Source: JABDMH01 sp965223025
Lineage (GTDB): Bacteria > Bacteroidota > Bacteroidia > Chitinophagales > Saprospiraceae
Direction: 5' to 3'
DNA: 64,000 nt
NCBI GenBank assembly: GCA_965223025.1
Contig: CBDCVP010000022.1
Location: 1,984,001 to 2,048,000 of the forward strand
Every line of letters begins with the position of its first letter. Positions within the stretch are counted from its first letter, which is position 1. This document shows, in pieces, positions 37,907 to 47,500 of this stretch. The position numbers and the translations under genes are program-made. The notes beneath the pieces are model-generated. The model did not search any database, had not been told where the DNA came from, and saw only the letters and a list, made by a program, of their open reading frames with translations.

Positions 37907-37974
37907 GAATTGTTTCTGTGATCTCTACTGGCCACTACTGCAACTTTTCCTCAACCCGCACGTACTACTACTAG

Positions 37975-38472
37975 ATGACAGCTCGGGAGTACAACCAAAT
38001 CGTCGCGAGCCATGCGGACGGTCTGTATCGATTTGCTTACAGCTTGCTCGGCGACAAAATGGACGCCGAAGATGTTATGCAGAGCGTGTTTGAAAGGCTC
38101 TGGCTCAAACGAAATGCGGTAAAAATTAGGACCATCAAGACCTTTTTGTTCACGAGTGTGCATCGAGCGTGCATCGACGAGTTTCGCAAAAGAAATTCCC
38201 GTCAGAAGGCCTTTTCGGCATTGACACATCAGCGAGAAAGAAGAGTGGAGGATCAGCTTGAGACGAGACAGATGACAGAGCACCTACTTCGACAGCTTGA
38301 CGAGCGGCAGCGAGCCCTGATTTTATTGAGGGACTATGAGGGATATGCCTATGATCAAATTGCCGAAATAACCGATTTAACACTGAGCCAGGTGAAGACG
38401 CAACTTTTTCGCGCGAGAAAGAAAGTCCAAGCATTTGCCGAGAAAGAGAAGTCTCTGCCAACCAACGTATAA
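37975..38472 (+). CDS. ECF-type RNA polymerase sigma factor
   Basis: The 165-residue protein has sigma region 2 (LYRFAYSLLGDKMDAEDVMQSVFERLW, then TFLFTSVHRACIDEFRK) and region 4 (LDERQRALILLRDYEGYAYDQIAEITDLTLSQVKTQLFRARKKV). It is of ordinary ECF length. The next gene, 21 bp downstream, encodes a single-pass protein placed like an anti-sigma factor, and the third encodes an exported beta-barrel. The three genes are one transcription unit by spacing and overlap, so this sigma probably responds to an envelope signal. Confidence 0.9.
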   Translation: MTAREYNQIVASHADGLYRFAYSLLGDKMDAEDVMQSVFERLWLKRNAVKIRTIKTFLFTSVHRACIDEFRKRNSRQKAFSALTHQRERRVEDQLETRQMTEHLLRQLDERQRALILLRDYEGYAYDQIAEITDLTLSQVKTQLFRARKKVQAFAEKEKSLPTNV

Positions 38473-38493
38473 CACAGACAAGAGTTTAAGTAC

Positions 38494-39336
38494 ATGAAAT
38501 ATACCAGAAATAATTACGAAGCACATGCCCTAGATTACCTAGAGCATAATATGACTAGGTCTGAGAATGATGCCTTTGAGAAATTTTTGTCCGCTAACGA
38601 GGATGTAAGAATCTCATTGGAAGCTTGTGATTTTCTGAGCTTTACACCCCAGGAAGATATCGTCTATCCTAATAAGCAATCACTCTTCAAAAGAGAAGAA
38701 TCTTTCTTCTCGGTGAAATGGGTTACCAGGTGGGCTGCTATATTTCTTTTATTGCTAAGTGTGGGCATCTTAGTAAATGTGCGAAATGAACCCCAAAAGA
38801 AAGGACTTGTCGATCATGTGGCAGTGGTACAGACCGCACCGGTGAGTGGAGAAACTTTTGAAGGACAAGTAAAAAGCCAAATGCCTACTAAAGAAGCTGT
38901 TAATTCAAGTGCTCGTGAAGGCAGAAAAGGGCAGACAGTCAGAACCACTGAAGGTTCACTTGGGAAAAAAACGGAATCCCTATCGTCCATTTCGGATAAA
39001 ATCGAGCAAAAGGTCGTCCGGGGAGAGGGGGAGACCTTGCCCATGCCGACTTCGGAGCAGCAGGTAAGTCCGATAGCACCCACATCTACATCGACAGAGG
39101 ATAGTCAGAAAATGTTAGCTCTTCTACCAATGAGGTATACAACCTATCTCAGCCAACCGGCAGAAGGGGAGATCCGACCGATTACTCTACCAACTAATGG
39201 CAGAGTGAAACTCAAGAAAAAATTGCCCCTTTCGGAATTGTTTGCGCAGACTGATCTTGTGCCTGATCGGTATAAAAGCAAGGATGTGGAAAATCTAAAG
39301 TCAAAATTATTACCAAATTCCATTTTTACTAAATAA
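38494..39336 (+). CDS. Probable anti-sigma factor, single membrane span
   Basis: The 280-residue protein has a cytoplasmic N-terminus (~residues 1-75; ALDYLEHNMTRSENDAFEKFLSANEDV is the kind of short helix that contacts sigma in anti-sigma proteins). One membrane helix follows (RWAAIFLLLLSVGILVNV, ~77-95), then a long low-complexity Ser/Thr/Glu-rich periplasmic stretch and a short conserved-looking tail. No zinc-binding HxxxCxxC motif is present. Position between an ECF sigma and an envelope protein supports the assignment. Its stop codon overlaps the next start (TAATG), suggesting translational coupling. Confidence 0.7.
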   Translation: MKYTRNNYEAHALDYLEHNMTRSENDAFEKFLSANEDVRISLEACDFLSFTPQEDIVYPNKQSLFKREESFFSVKWVTRWAAIFLLLLSVGILVNVRNEPQKKGLVDHVAVVQTAPVSGETFEGQVKSQMPTKEAVNSSAREGRKGQTVRTTEGSLGKKTESLSSISDKIEQKVVRGEGETLPMPTSEQQVSPIAPTSTSTEDSQKMLALLPMRYTTYLSQPAEGEIRPITLPTNGRVKLKKKLPLSELFAQTDLVPDRYKSKDVENLKSKLLPNSIFTK

Positions 39337-40100
39337 TGAATTTAATCATGCGACTTTTTATACTCCTGTTGCTCACACTGCCATTCACCACAATGGCACA
39401 AGATGACACAATACCATCGTCGGATGACGACTATTATGAATGGGACCACCACCATCGTCGATCGTCGTCAAAGAGGTGCAGCAAGACAAGGTATGGCTTG
39501 GTAGATTTTGGTGTGTCTGGATTAGTCACTGATGAACATTATCGGTTGGAAAATGGGATTGATCCCTTTGAGCTAAGGCCTATAAAGTCAACCAATATTA
39601 AGTTGCACCTCGTGCAGCAGCGATGGAAATTAATCGATGGATTTTTAGCACTGGGATACGGTCTTGTCCTGGACTACAATAAATACTTCTTCGACAATCC
39701 GGTCGTATTGCTCGAGGATACCCCTCAGGTTTCGTTTGATTTTCGTCCTGAGGCTGGCTTTAAGAAGAATCGACTCTCATATTGGGTACTTGATCTTCCT
39801 CTGATGATGCACATCGAAACCAATCCAAATCATGTGGGAAAATCCTTGCACTTAAGTGCCGGTGCCTATGCCGGAATGCTGTTGGGTGCCAACTTTAAGA
39901 CCAAGGCTAGGGGATCCAAGCAAAAGGCCAAAGATAATTTTGGCATCGACCGGTGGAGGTACGGCTTACGCGCAGAATTGGGATATGGCCCCTGTACACT
40001 TTACGGCACCTATGATCTCAAACCACTCTTTGAATCATCAAAAGATGGAGGATATGTGGTCACCCCTTTTAGTCTCGGCCTTATGCTATGGCCTTTCTGA
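39336..40100 (+). CDS. Exported outer-membrane-barrel-like protein of the ECF operon
   Basis: The 254-residue protein has a signal peptide (RLFILLLLTLPFTTMA) and an acidic then His/Arg/Ser-rich linker (DDDYYEWDHHHRRSSSKR). A beta-strand-rich body follows: RYGLVDFGVSGLV, DGFLALGYGLVLDYNKYFF, LSYWVLDLPLMMHIET, LHLSAGAYAGMLLGANFK, YGLRAELGYGPCTLYGTYDL. It ends in FSLGLMLWPF with a terminal aromatic, as for outer-membrane barrels of the PorT-like type. As the third gene of the sigma operon it may be the monitored or regulated envelope component. The downstream gene converges 9 bp away. Confidence 0.72.
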   Translation: MNLIMRLFILLLLTLPFTTMAQDDTIPSSDDDYYEWDHHHRRSSSKRCSKTRYGLVDFGVSGLVTDEHYRLENGIDPFELRPIKSTNIKLHLVQQRWKLIDGFLALGYGLVLDYNKYFFDNPVVLLEDTPQVSFDFRPEAGFKKNRLSYWVLDLPLMMHIETNPNHVGKSLHLSAGAYAGMLLGANFKTKARGSKQKAKDNFGIDRWRYGLRAELGYGPCTLYGTYDLKPLFESSKDGGYVVTPFSLGLMLWPF

Positions 40101-40109
40101 GCCAAAAAT

Positions 40110-40664
40110 TTACTTCCATTTAATATTGCAACCAGCACTAGGTCGTTGCTTCATGGATACGGGTTTTCTTTCCAATATGGCGTCGAGAGCACTGCGTAGA
40201 TCCTCACCATTGTTGCTAATTCCGTTTCCCGGTCTCGACCCATCCATTTGACCGCGATAGACCAATCTTCGATCGCCATCAAAAACGTAGAAATCAGGCG
40301 TACATGCAGCATCGTAATCCTTGGCTACATTCTGAGATTTATCATATAAATAGGGGAAAGGATATTTTTTTTCAATAGCCAATTCTCTCATTTTATCGGG
40401 CCCATCTTGTGGATATTTTTCGACATCATTAGAAGAAATCGCGATGAAGTTAATTCCTTTCTCCTGGTACTTGGTAGCCAAAGCCAGTACTGCGTCTGTG
40501 ACATGGATGACATAGGGACAGTGATTGCACCAAAACATGATTACTGTGGCTACGTCTGATGCGAGATCATCCAAGTTCCTCTCTGTGCCGCTTGTGACAT
40601 CGAGCAATTCGAAATAGGGTGCTTCCGTACCCAACTCCAACATATTTGATTCAGTAAGTGCCAT
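40110..40664 (-). CDS. Thioredoxin-fold (AhpC/TSA-type) protein with CxxC
   Basis: The 184-residue protein begins LGTEAPYFELLDVTSGTERNLDDL, the start of the AhpC/TSA-redoxin fold, and has the active-site FWCNHCPYV at about residues 44-52. A conserved AISSNDVEKYPQDGPDKM and the cis-Pro loop AACTPDFYVFD follow. Proteins with CxHCPYV are common Bacteroidota thioredoxin-like proteins, usually without a signal peptide, as here. They probably act as cytoplasmic thiol-disulfide or peroxide-handling proteins. The gene is followed, with 17 bp between, by the M15 peptidase upstream on the same strand. Confidence 0.85.
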   Translation of the reverse strand: MALTESNMLELGTEAPYFELLDVTSGTERNLDDLASDVATVIMFWCNHCPYVIHVTDAVLALATKYQEKGINFIAISSNDVEKYPQDGPDKMRELAIEKKYPFPYLYDKSQNVAKDYDAACTPDFYVFDGDRRLVYRGQMDGSRPGNGISNNGEDLRSALDAILERKPVSMKQRPSAGCNIKWK

Positions 40665-40681
40665 ATAAATATTTTTTAAAT

Positions 40682-41557
40682 CTATTTGTATTTGTTTTTA
40701 CAAATTGGATCAATACCCAATACATAGTTTTCCACAACCCCGATAGATGTTGCTGCCTTAAATCCTTTAAACCCCACAATATCTGAATTGTTCAAAGATG
40801 CTTCTCCTGCCTCGAGCAGGACAGTGGCCACGGGTAAGTATGACCAGTGCCATTTTTCTTCTTGGTACCCTGCTGGTCTTTTTACGCCTTTTTCGGTATA
40901 TGGTTGACAAAAACCAAAGTCATGCGCGTGTTTTTTCAACCATTGATATATCTGCAAACCTTCACCTTTTTCAAAGTATGCATTATGAAAGGCATTTAAG
41001 TCAATGTCGGTTCCCCAATGATGCCTGGAAGTACCTGGCATCGAGCTATACCTCAAAATCGCCAAAGCTCTTTCCACCTCATTAGAAATAGTGGTTGCAT
41101 CAATATTCCCTTCTAGTTTTGTAATGCCATTCCATTTGCGTTCCCAAATATTTTTCTGACTATCAAAATTTCTAGTAGCAGACCGAATGATCAACTTAAT
41201 CCCTTCTTTTTTTGCAGCCTCATGCATTTTCGAAAAAGCCCTATAGGTGTCTTTGCGAAGATGGAGATTCGGACGGTCGGCATGGGCGGTATCCACTTTC
41301 GAAAATTCAGATCTAGTGGCGGGATCAAATTTGCCCATAAGGTAACTTGTCGATCGGTCGATCGGTAGGGTATCCCAAACTGTTTTTTTTTGTGGTTCGA
41401 CCGTTTGAATAGGAGACCTCTTCGAAGCTGTATGTTGCTCACTGGTAGGGTTGGCACAGCCACCAGTTGCCATGAAGCATAAGCTAGCGCATGCACAATA
41501 AACAAGGGTATGCCTCACCCAAATATTCAAGATTGGAACACCGTGGATGTCAACCAT
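40682..41557 (-). CDS. M15-family D,D-carboxypeptidase/dipeptidase, exported
   Basis: The ~291-residue protein trims D-Ala-D-Ala-type peptidoglycan peptides. The zinc site is visible as SRHHWGTDIDLNAF (His and Asp) and EKWHWSY (His), as in VanY/M15B enzymes. The N-terminus has a hydrophobic segment ending in a lipobox-like ATGGC, so it is probably envelope-anchored. The open frame runs back to 41614, but the ATG at 41557 is chosen because it overlaps the stop of the upstream gene by 8 bp (ATGGTTGA), a coupling arrangement, and places the hydrophobic segment near the start. Confidence 0.83.
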   Translation of the reverse strand: MVDIHGVPILNIWVRHTLVYCACASLCFMATGGCANPTSEQHTASKRSPIQTVEPQKKTVWDTLPIDRSTSYLMGKFDPATRSEFSKVDTAHADRPNLHLRKDTYRAFSKMHEAAKKEGIKLIIRSATRNFDSQKNIWERKWNGITKLEGNIDATTISNEVERALAILRYSSMPGTSRHHWGTDIDLNAFHNAYFEKGEGLQIYQWLKKHAHDFGFCQPYTEKGVKRPAGYQEEKWHWSYLPVATVLLEAGEASLNNSDIVGFKGFKAATSIGVVENYVLGIDPICKNKYK

Positions 41558-42950
41558 TTTTGTACCCAAATAATTTATCTGCTTTGATAATCTCTCCCAG
41601 ATTTTCTGGCACATACATCTCCCAGCCTTTCTCTCCCGATTGGATCATCTGATACACGTTATGTGGAATAATTGACAACATGTCTTCATTATAGCTCTTC
41701 ACTGGAATAATTAGATTGTTTTCAATCAGAAAGCGAACCAAAAACTCGATGCCGTGAGGAATGGGTAGATTATCCAAGGTGATGAGGTTTTGCAAATCAT
41801 CAGACAGAGCAGGATAAGCATAGACCGTAAGATTTTTTGTGAATAACTGACCAAACTCAGTGAGAAGCATTCCGTCCTCATGCAGATTGAATTTGTGGTT
41901 AATGAGCTCAGCTAATTCTCTGACTCCGATCACCAAACTCAAATGTGGGATTTTAAAATCCGACAAATATTGAATGAGTGAAACATGATTGCTACAATTC
42001 GAGACGATGACTTTTTGATCGCTGGCACAGAGCATAGTAGAGCGAGCCAGATAGTCAGCATCGTCGATTACGCCGTCCTGGGTCAGATAGTCTAAAGTCA
42101 ATTCTGCCATCAGCTCGCATCGATCTGGATCATTCTGCTCACCCTTAAATTGTTCGAAAGAGATCTTAAAAACATCTCTAGTGACTAAGGTAGGTGGCCG
42201 AAAGTGTCCACGCACGACCATCAGTGCCTTTCGGTAGAGAAATTCAGAAGCGTGGATGGGTTGACCTGAAGCAGCAAACATAGTCACTTCGGTCAAGCCG
42301 AATTGCACCATGCGAAGACAGATCAGGCGATTGTCTAATGATTGGAAATCCGGACCAGATAGACGGATAAGGTCAATGATAACCCGGTCCTTGATGCCAT
42401 CCAGTAGGGACGCGACCAGTGCATCGACATCGTTGGGATAGTGGAAGGCGGCATAAACCATATTTACACCCAGAATACCTATCGCAGATTGTTGCAGTTG
42501 TGCATCGTTATCCAGCATTTTGGCATGAACGACAAAATCATTAGGCTCACTGTCGGGATGCAACTGAAATCTCACCCCCAACCAACCATGGCCGGTAACC
42601 GTGCGCTGGTAGTTTAGTGCCGCAATAGTATCAGCAAAGACGAAAAAAAGATGATTTGCCCTATTGGCTTTGAGGCGTGTGTGCAAGAGGCCATATTCAT
42701 GATCCAGCATCTTGTACAGCCTGCGCTCACATACATACCGACCACTTTCTTCCCGTCCATAAATCTTGTCAGAGAAAGTCTTATCGTATGCCGACATCGT
42801 CTTGGCAATGGTTCCTGCTGCAGCACCGACTTTAAAGAAAATCCGGGCTACTTCTTGTCCTGCACCGATCTCGGCAAAAGTGCCATACACACGTTCGTTC
42901 AAGTTGATTTCCAGTGCTTTTTGATCTGTATCTAATCGCTGTCGCTTCAT
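41550..42950 (-). CDS. Conserved uncharacterised protein (often mislabelled nicotinate-nucleotide adenylyltransferase)
   Basis: The 467-residue protein belongs to a conserved family recognisable by its opening (LEINLNERVYGTFAEIGAGQEVARIFFKVGAAAGTIAKTMSAYD), then GRYVCERRLYKMLDHEY and GWLGVRFQLHP. Homologues are sometimes annotated as nicotinate-nucleotide adenylyltransferase or TonB-dependent receptor; I see no motifs of either (no HxGH nucleotidyltransferase motif, no barrel). The ATG at 42950 matches the family start MKRQRL; an in-frame codon at 43004 would add 18 residues. Its last codons overlap the M15 gene by 8 bp, so the two are co-translated. Confidence 0.75.
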   Translation of the reverse strand: MKRQRLDTDQKALEINLNERVYGTFAEIGAGQEVARIFFKVGAAAGTIAKTMSAYDKTFSDKIYGREESGRYVCERRLYKMLDHEYGLLHTRLKANRANHLFFVFADTIAALNYQRTVTGHGWLGVRFQLHPDSEPNDFVVHAKMLDNDAQLQQSAIGILGVNMVYAAFHYPNDVDALVASLLDGIKDRVIIDLIRLSGPDFQSLDNRLICLRMVQFGLTEVTMFAASGQPIHASEFLYRKALMVVRGHFRPPTLVTRDVFKISFEQFKGEQNDPDRCELMAELTLDYLTQDGVIDDADYLARSTMLCASDQKVIVSNCSNHVSLIQYLSDFKIPHLSLVIGVRELAELINHKFNLHEDGMLLTEFGQLFTKNLTVYAYPALSDDLQNLITLDNLPIPHGIEFLVRFLIENNLIIPVKSYNEDMLSIIPHNVYQMIQSGEKGWEMYVPENLGEIIKADKLFGYKNG

Positions 42951-43008
42951 AAGCGGGCAAAAATAAGAAAACGATTTTCCAAGCACGAAGAATCTAACCT
43001 GCACTGCA

Positions 43009-43140
43009 ATGATTGTACAAACTCATGACATGCAGGTGATTCGCGATAGCTATGACCGGGAAAACGTGCCTTACCAGATGGTTGAGTATGGCGAGAGAGC
43101 TCAGCCCTCGCTCCCAGACCTTACCGGCCTCAGCGCATAA
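43009..43140 (+). CDS. Possible 43-residue ORF upstream of the ISKra4-type element
   Basis: A plus-strand frame from ATG 43009 to TAA 43138-43140 encodes 43 residues beginning MIVQTHDMQVIRDSYDREN. It has no recognisable family, and its ribosome-binding region is not clear. It lies between the divergent 467-residue gene and the mobile element. It may be noise, or the start of something lost. Confidence 0.2.
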   Translation: MIVQTHDMQVIRDSYDRENVPYQMVEYGERAQPSLPDLTGLSA

Positions 43141-43175
43141 GTGCAGGATTTAGAAAATCAGACACCCAGTGTGAT

Positions 43176-44440
43176 GGGTGCATTAGAAAATGTCGCAACT
43201 AAGTTATATATTAGTAAAAAACCTAATATATTATGAACAAGGCTGATCTATCAGAACAATTCAGCCAACTCAAGAAAGAATTTACCGAAAAAGCAGCAGA
43301 TCCAAAGATGAGTTTTTATGACCATGAATCCCAATTTGTAGAGCAATGGATGGAATTGGGCAGGAAGTTGTATGAGGAATGCATGGATGTAAGAACAAAA
43401 GACCGCCGTAAAAAAAAAACATTGCCACACGGGTAGGAAAGATTGAGTTAGAGAAAGAGCACCATTTTACCCAGCAATTGAAAGGGAGTAAAATTAGCCC
43501 AAAACTAGAGGACGTATTGACCTATGTTGGCAAGGAGGAGAGATACAGTTTCGGGGTTGAACTACTAAGAATGCTTGGGATAAAAACGAATGAATTCATG
43601 CTACATCAGTTGACCAATCGGAACGGGTCGATAGCCGAAGAGTGGTTGACAAGTGAGCAGCTATGGAAAAAGGATGAAAGTAGATCAGAAGAAGTAGTTT
43701 ATTGTGAGGTAGACGGTTCAATGATATTGACGCGGGAAGATAAATGGAAAGAAGTAAAACTGGGTCGTGTTTTCAGATCTGGATCAATTTTACCAGAAGC
43801 TACTGATCGTCAATGGATTAAGGAATCAGAATACATTGCACATTTGGGGAATCATGAAGAATTTGAAGAAAAGATGTCCGTTTTACTTGATCGATATGAA
43901 AAGAAAGATGAAAGTCTAGTGTTCGTAACGGATGGAGCTAAATGGATTGATCAATGGATAAAAGCCTGCTATCCCACAGCAACAACGATTCTGGATTACT
44001 ACCATGCCGCAGAACACATTGGAGAATTTGCCAACAAATTTTTCGATGAGGATAAAAAGTCAAAGAAATGGACCAAGCGGATGAACACTAAGTTAATAAA
44101 CCAAGGTGGAAACTATGTGATCAAAAGAATCCAAAGTCTTTCAAATACCGACGAAGAAAAAGAAGAAGTCAAGCAAGACTTACTAACATACTTAAAGAAT
44201 AATGCTCATAGAATGAATTATCCCAAATACAAAAAAGTAGGTTTACTCATTGGATCTGGAGCAATCGAGGCTGCACATCGTACCGTAATACAAAAGCGAC
44301 TTAAATTATCAGGACAACGATGGTCTAAACCAGGAGCACAAAATGTTCTTAACTTGAGAACTCTTCACATGAGTGGCCATTGGTCCCATTTTCAACGCTA
44401 TCTTGGTGCAGCTGCATAAACGACAAAATCTAATGCACCC
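43176..44440 (+). mobile_element. Intact-looking ISKra4-type insertion sequence (1265 bp) with 8-bp target duplication
   Basis: The ends are inverted repeats: going inward the left reads GGGTGCATTAGAAAATGTCG and the right, reverse-complemented, GGGTGCATTAGATTTTGTCG. The 8 bases AGTGTGAT at 43168-43175 and 44441-44448 are the target duplication. Size and a two-frame transposase fit the smaller ISKra4 subgroups. The only coding region is undamaged apart from the frameshift that appears programmed, so it may be active. It sits 71 bp upstream of metH and is oriented the same way. Confidence 0.9.
43233..44419 (+). CDS. ISKra4-type transposase produced by -1 frameshift (about 395 residues)
   Basis: The first frame (43233-43436, 67 residues) reads MNKADLSEQFSQLKKEFTEK and ends just after a run of ten A at 43410-43419. 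Reading one A twice (-1) joins it to the second frame as RRKKKNIATRVGKIELEKEH, after which the transposase runs to 44419. The second part holds the catalytic residues: CEVDGSMI (Asp), VFVTDGAKWI with LDYYHAAEH (Asp), and LLIGSGAIEAAHRTV (Glu). The frameshift at an A run is also inferred in the older copy at 6-7 kb, so it is probably programmed and limits transposase production. Confidence 0.85.
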
Positions 44441-44511
44441 AGTGTGATTGCCAGGGGATGGCTTTCTTGATAATGCCGTACTTTTGGGGCGTCAAAAATG
44501 CATAGGACTGC

Positions 44512-47500
44512 ATGAGGAAGCTGCTAGAGAAGTTGATTAGGGAGAGAATACTGGTCATGGATGGTGCCATGGGTACGATGATCCAATCTTATGATTTAGG
44601 TGAAGCTGATTTCCGTGGAGATAGATTTCGAGATCACCCATCGGAACTCAAAGGTAATAATGATATTATCTCGTTGACCCGACCAGAGATTATCACAGAG
44701 ATCCATGCGGCATATTTGGAAGCTGGAGCAGACATCATTGAGACCAACACCTTTAACAGTCAGGCCATATCGCAAGCAGACTACGGATTGGAAGAGCACG
44801 TATACGCAATGAATCTGGCTTCAGCCCATGCCGCCAGAAGTGCCATAGAGCGATATCGTGAGAAAGATGACAGCAAACCGCGGTTTGTAGCAGGTGCCCT
44901 GGGCCCGACCACTAGAAGTGCCTCACTATCTCCCGATGTTAATGAACCGGGCAAACGACTGGCCACTTTTGACCAGCTTGTGAGTGCTTACTATGAGCAA
45001 GCCCGTGGTCTGGTCGATGGTTATGTCGACATACTTTTGGTAGAAACGGTCTTCGACACCCTCAACAGCAAGGCGGCTCTTTTTGCCATCGATACCCTTC
45101 TATCAGAGAGACGACTGGATATTCCCATCATGATCTCCGGTACCATCACGGACGCCAGTGGCCGTACCCTGTCTGGACAAACAGTCGAGGCATTTTATAT
45201 ATCGATCAGTCATATGAATGTCTTTAGCACTGGTCTCAACTGTGCATTGGGTGCTAAAGAGATGCGTCCTTTTTTACACGATCTATCAGAGATCGCTCCT
45301 TGCTACGTGAGTGCCTACCCCAATGCTGGACTACCCAATGAATTTGGCGAGTATGATCAGAGTCCTGAGGAGATGAGATCTCTGATCAGAGACTTTGCAG
45401 ACAGTGGGTATGTCAATATCATAGGTGGATGTTGCGGAACCCGGCCTGAGCACATCAGGGCTATGGTGGATGCTGTCCAAGGTCTGAGTCCTCGAGTGCC
45501 TCCACCACCGACAGCATTGACCATGCTAAGTGGTATGGAGCCTCTGATGATTCGACCTGAGACGAATTTTATCAATGTGGGTGAGCGCACCAATGTGACA
45601 GGATCCAGACGTTTTGCCAGGTTTATAAAAAGTGGTGAGTATGAGAAGGCTTTGGAAGTGGCAAGACAGCAAGTGGAAGGTGGAGCCCAGATCCTCGATG
45701 TCAATATGGATGAAGGGATGCTGGATGCCGAGGAGGCGATGACCCATTTTCTCCATTTGATAGCCTCTGAGCCAGATATTGCCAAGTTGCCGATCATGAT
45801 CGACTCATCTAAGTTTAGCGTGATCGAGACTGGCCTCAAATGTCTGCAAGGTAAAGGGATTGTCAACTCTATATCACTCAAGGAGGGCCAAGATGTCTTC
45901 TTGAGGCAGGCCCGGCTGGTGCGGAAGTACGGTGCGGCTGTAGTGGTGATGGCTTTTGACGAGCAGGGTCAGGCAGAGACATCAGAGCGCAAAGTATCCA
46001 TTTGCAAAAGGGCGTATGACCTCCTCATCAATGAAGTCGGATTCAAGCCCTACGACATCATATTTGATCCCAACATTTTTGCGGTGGCCACAGGCATTGA
46101 AGCCCATAATCAGTACGCCATCCACTACATCGATGCTGTTAAACGGATCAAGATAGCCTGTCCTGGTGCAAAAGTGAGTGGAGGGGTGAGCAATCTATCC
46201 TTTTCATTTCGCGGCAATAACCACGTACGTGAAGCCATGCATGCCTCCTTCTTGTACCATGCCGTACAGGCGGGTATGGATATGGGCATTGTCAATGCTG
46301 GGATGATGGAAGTGTACGAGGAGGTGCCCAAGGAATTACTCACTTTAGTAGAAGACGTGATATTTGATCGTCATCCCGAGGCCACCGAAGCTCTGACTAC
46401 TTATGCAGAGCGCGTGAAAGGAAACGGGAAGAAAATGGTGAGGGACTTGTCTTGGCGCAAAAACACTGTCGAGGAGCGCATTGCACATTCGCTGGTGAAG
46501 GGCATTACAGAGTTTATCGAGGAGGATACCGAAGAGGCCCGGCAGAAATATGCCCATGCATTGCAAGTAATCGAAGGACCTCTTATGGACGGGATGAATA
46601 TCGTGGGAGATCTATTTGGTGCCGGGAAGATGTTCTTACCCCAGGTAGTGAAAAGTGCCCGTGTGATGAAAACCTCCGTGGCCTACCTCACCCCTTTCAT
46701 AGAGCAGGAGAAGTCAAAGCATGGTTCGGGTTCGAAAGGGAAGATCCTACTTGCAACGGTGAAGGGAGATGTCCATGATATTGGGAAAAACATTGTGGGG
46801 GTTGTCTTGGGATGTAATAATTATGAAATCATTGATCTGGGTGTGATGGTACATGCAGACAAGATTTTGGAGACCGCTGTTCAGCAGAACGTGGACATCA
46901 TAGGCCTAAGTGGATTGATCACACCTTCGCTGGATGAAATGGTATTTGTGGCAAAGGAAATGCAAAGGATGGGGATGAATCTGCCATTGCTCATTGGAGG
47001 TGCCACCACCTCCAAAATTCACACCGCCGTAAAAATTGACCCAAATTATCAAGGGCCGTGTATACATGTGTTGGATGCTTCACGAGGTGTAGGGGTAGTC
47101 AGCAATTTGCTTTCGAAAAATGAGGCCCAGCGAAGTGATTTTATCTTGGACGTCAAAGAGCAGTATGATGCGATGAGGCAGAAAAGGTCTGCCGATCAAG
47201 GTGTGAAGAAGTACGTCTCCATAGAAGATGCCAGAGCCAATAAGTGGGCACTTGATTTTCAGACGTACAAGCCGCCAAAACCAACTTTTCTTGGAGTAAA
47301 AAGCTGGATTGATTACGATCTTGAAAAAGTTCGACCCTACATCGACTGGTCGCCATTCTTTAGCAGCTGGCAGCTATCCGGTAAATATCCTTCCATCCTC
47401 AGCGATGCGGTCATCGGAAAGGAGGCAACCCGGCTCCTGGAGGACGCCAATCTGATGCTTGATAAGATCATAAGCGAAAAATGGATGATAGCTCAGGCAG

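Noticed and set aside
42951..44511. Cobalamin or SAM riboswitch upstream of metH
   Set aside because: I looked for a B12-box-like segment and a SAM-type core in the sequence on both sides of the IS and found no convincing match. A covariance-model search would settle it.
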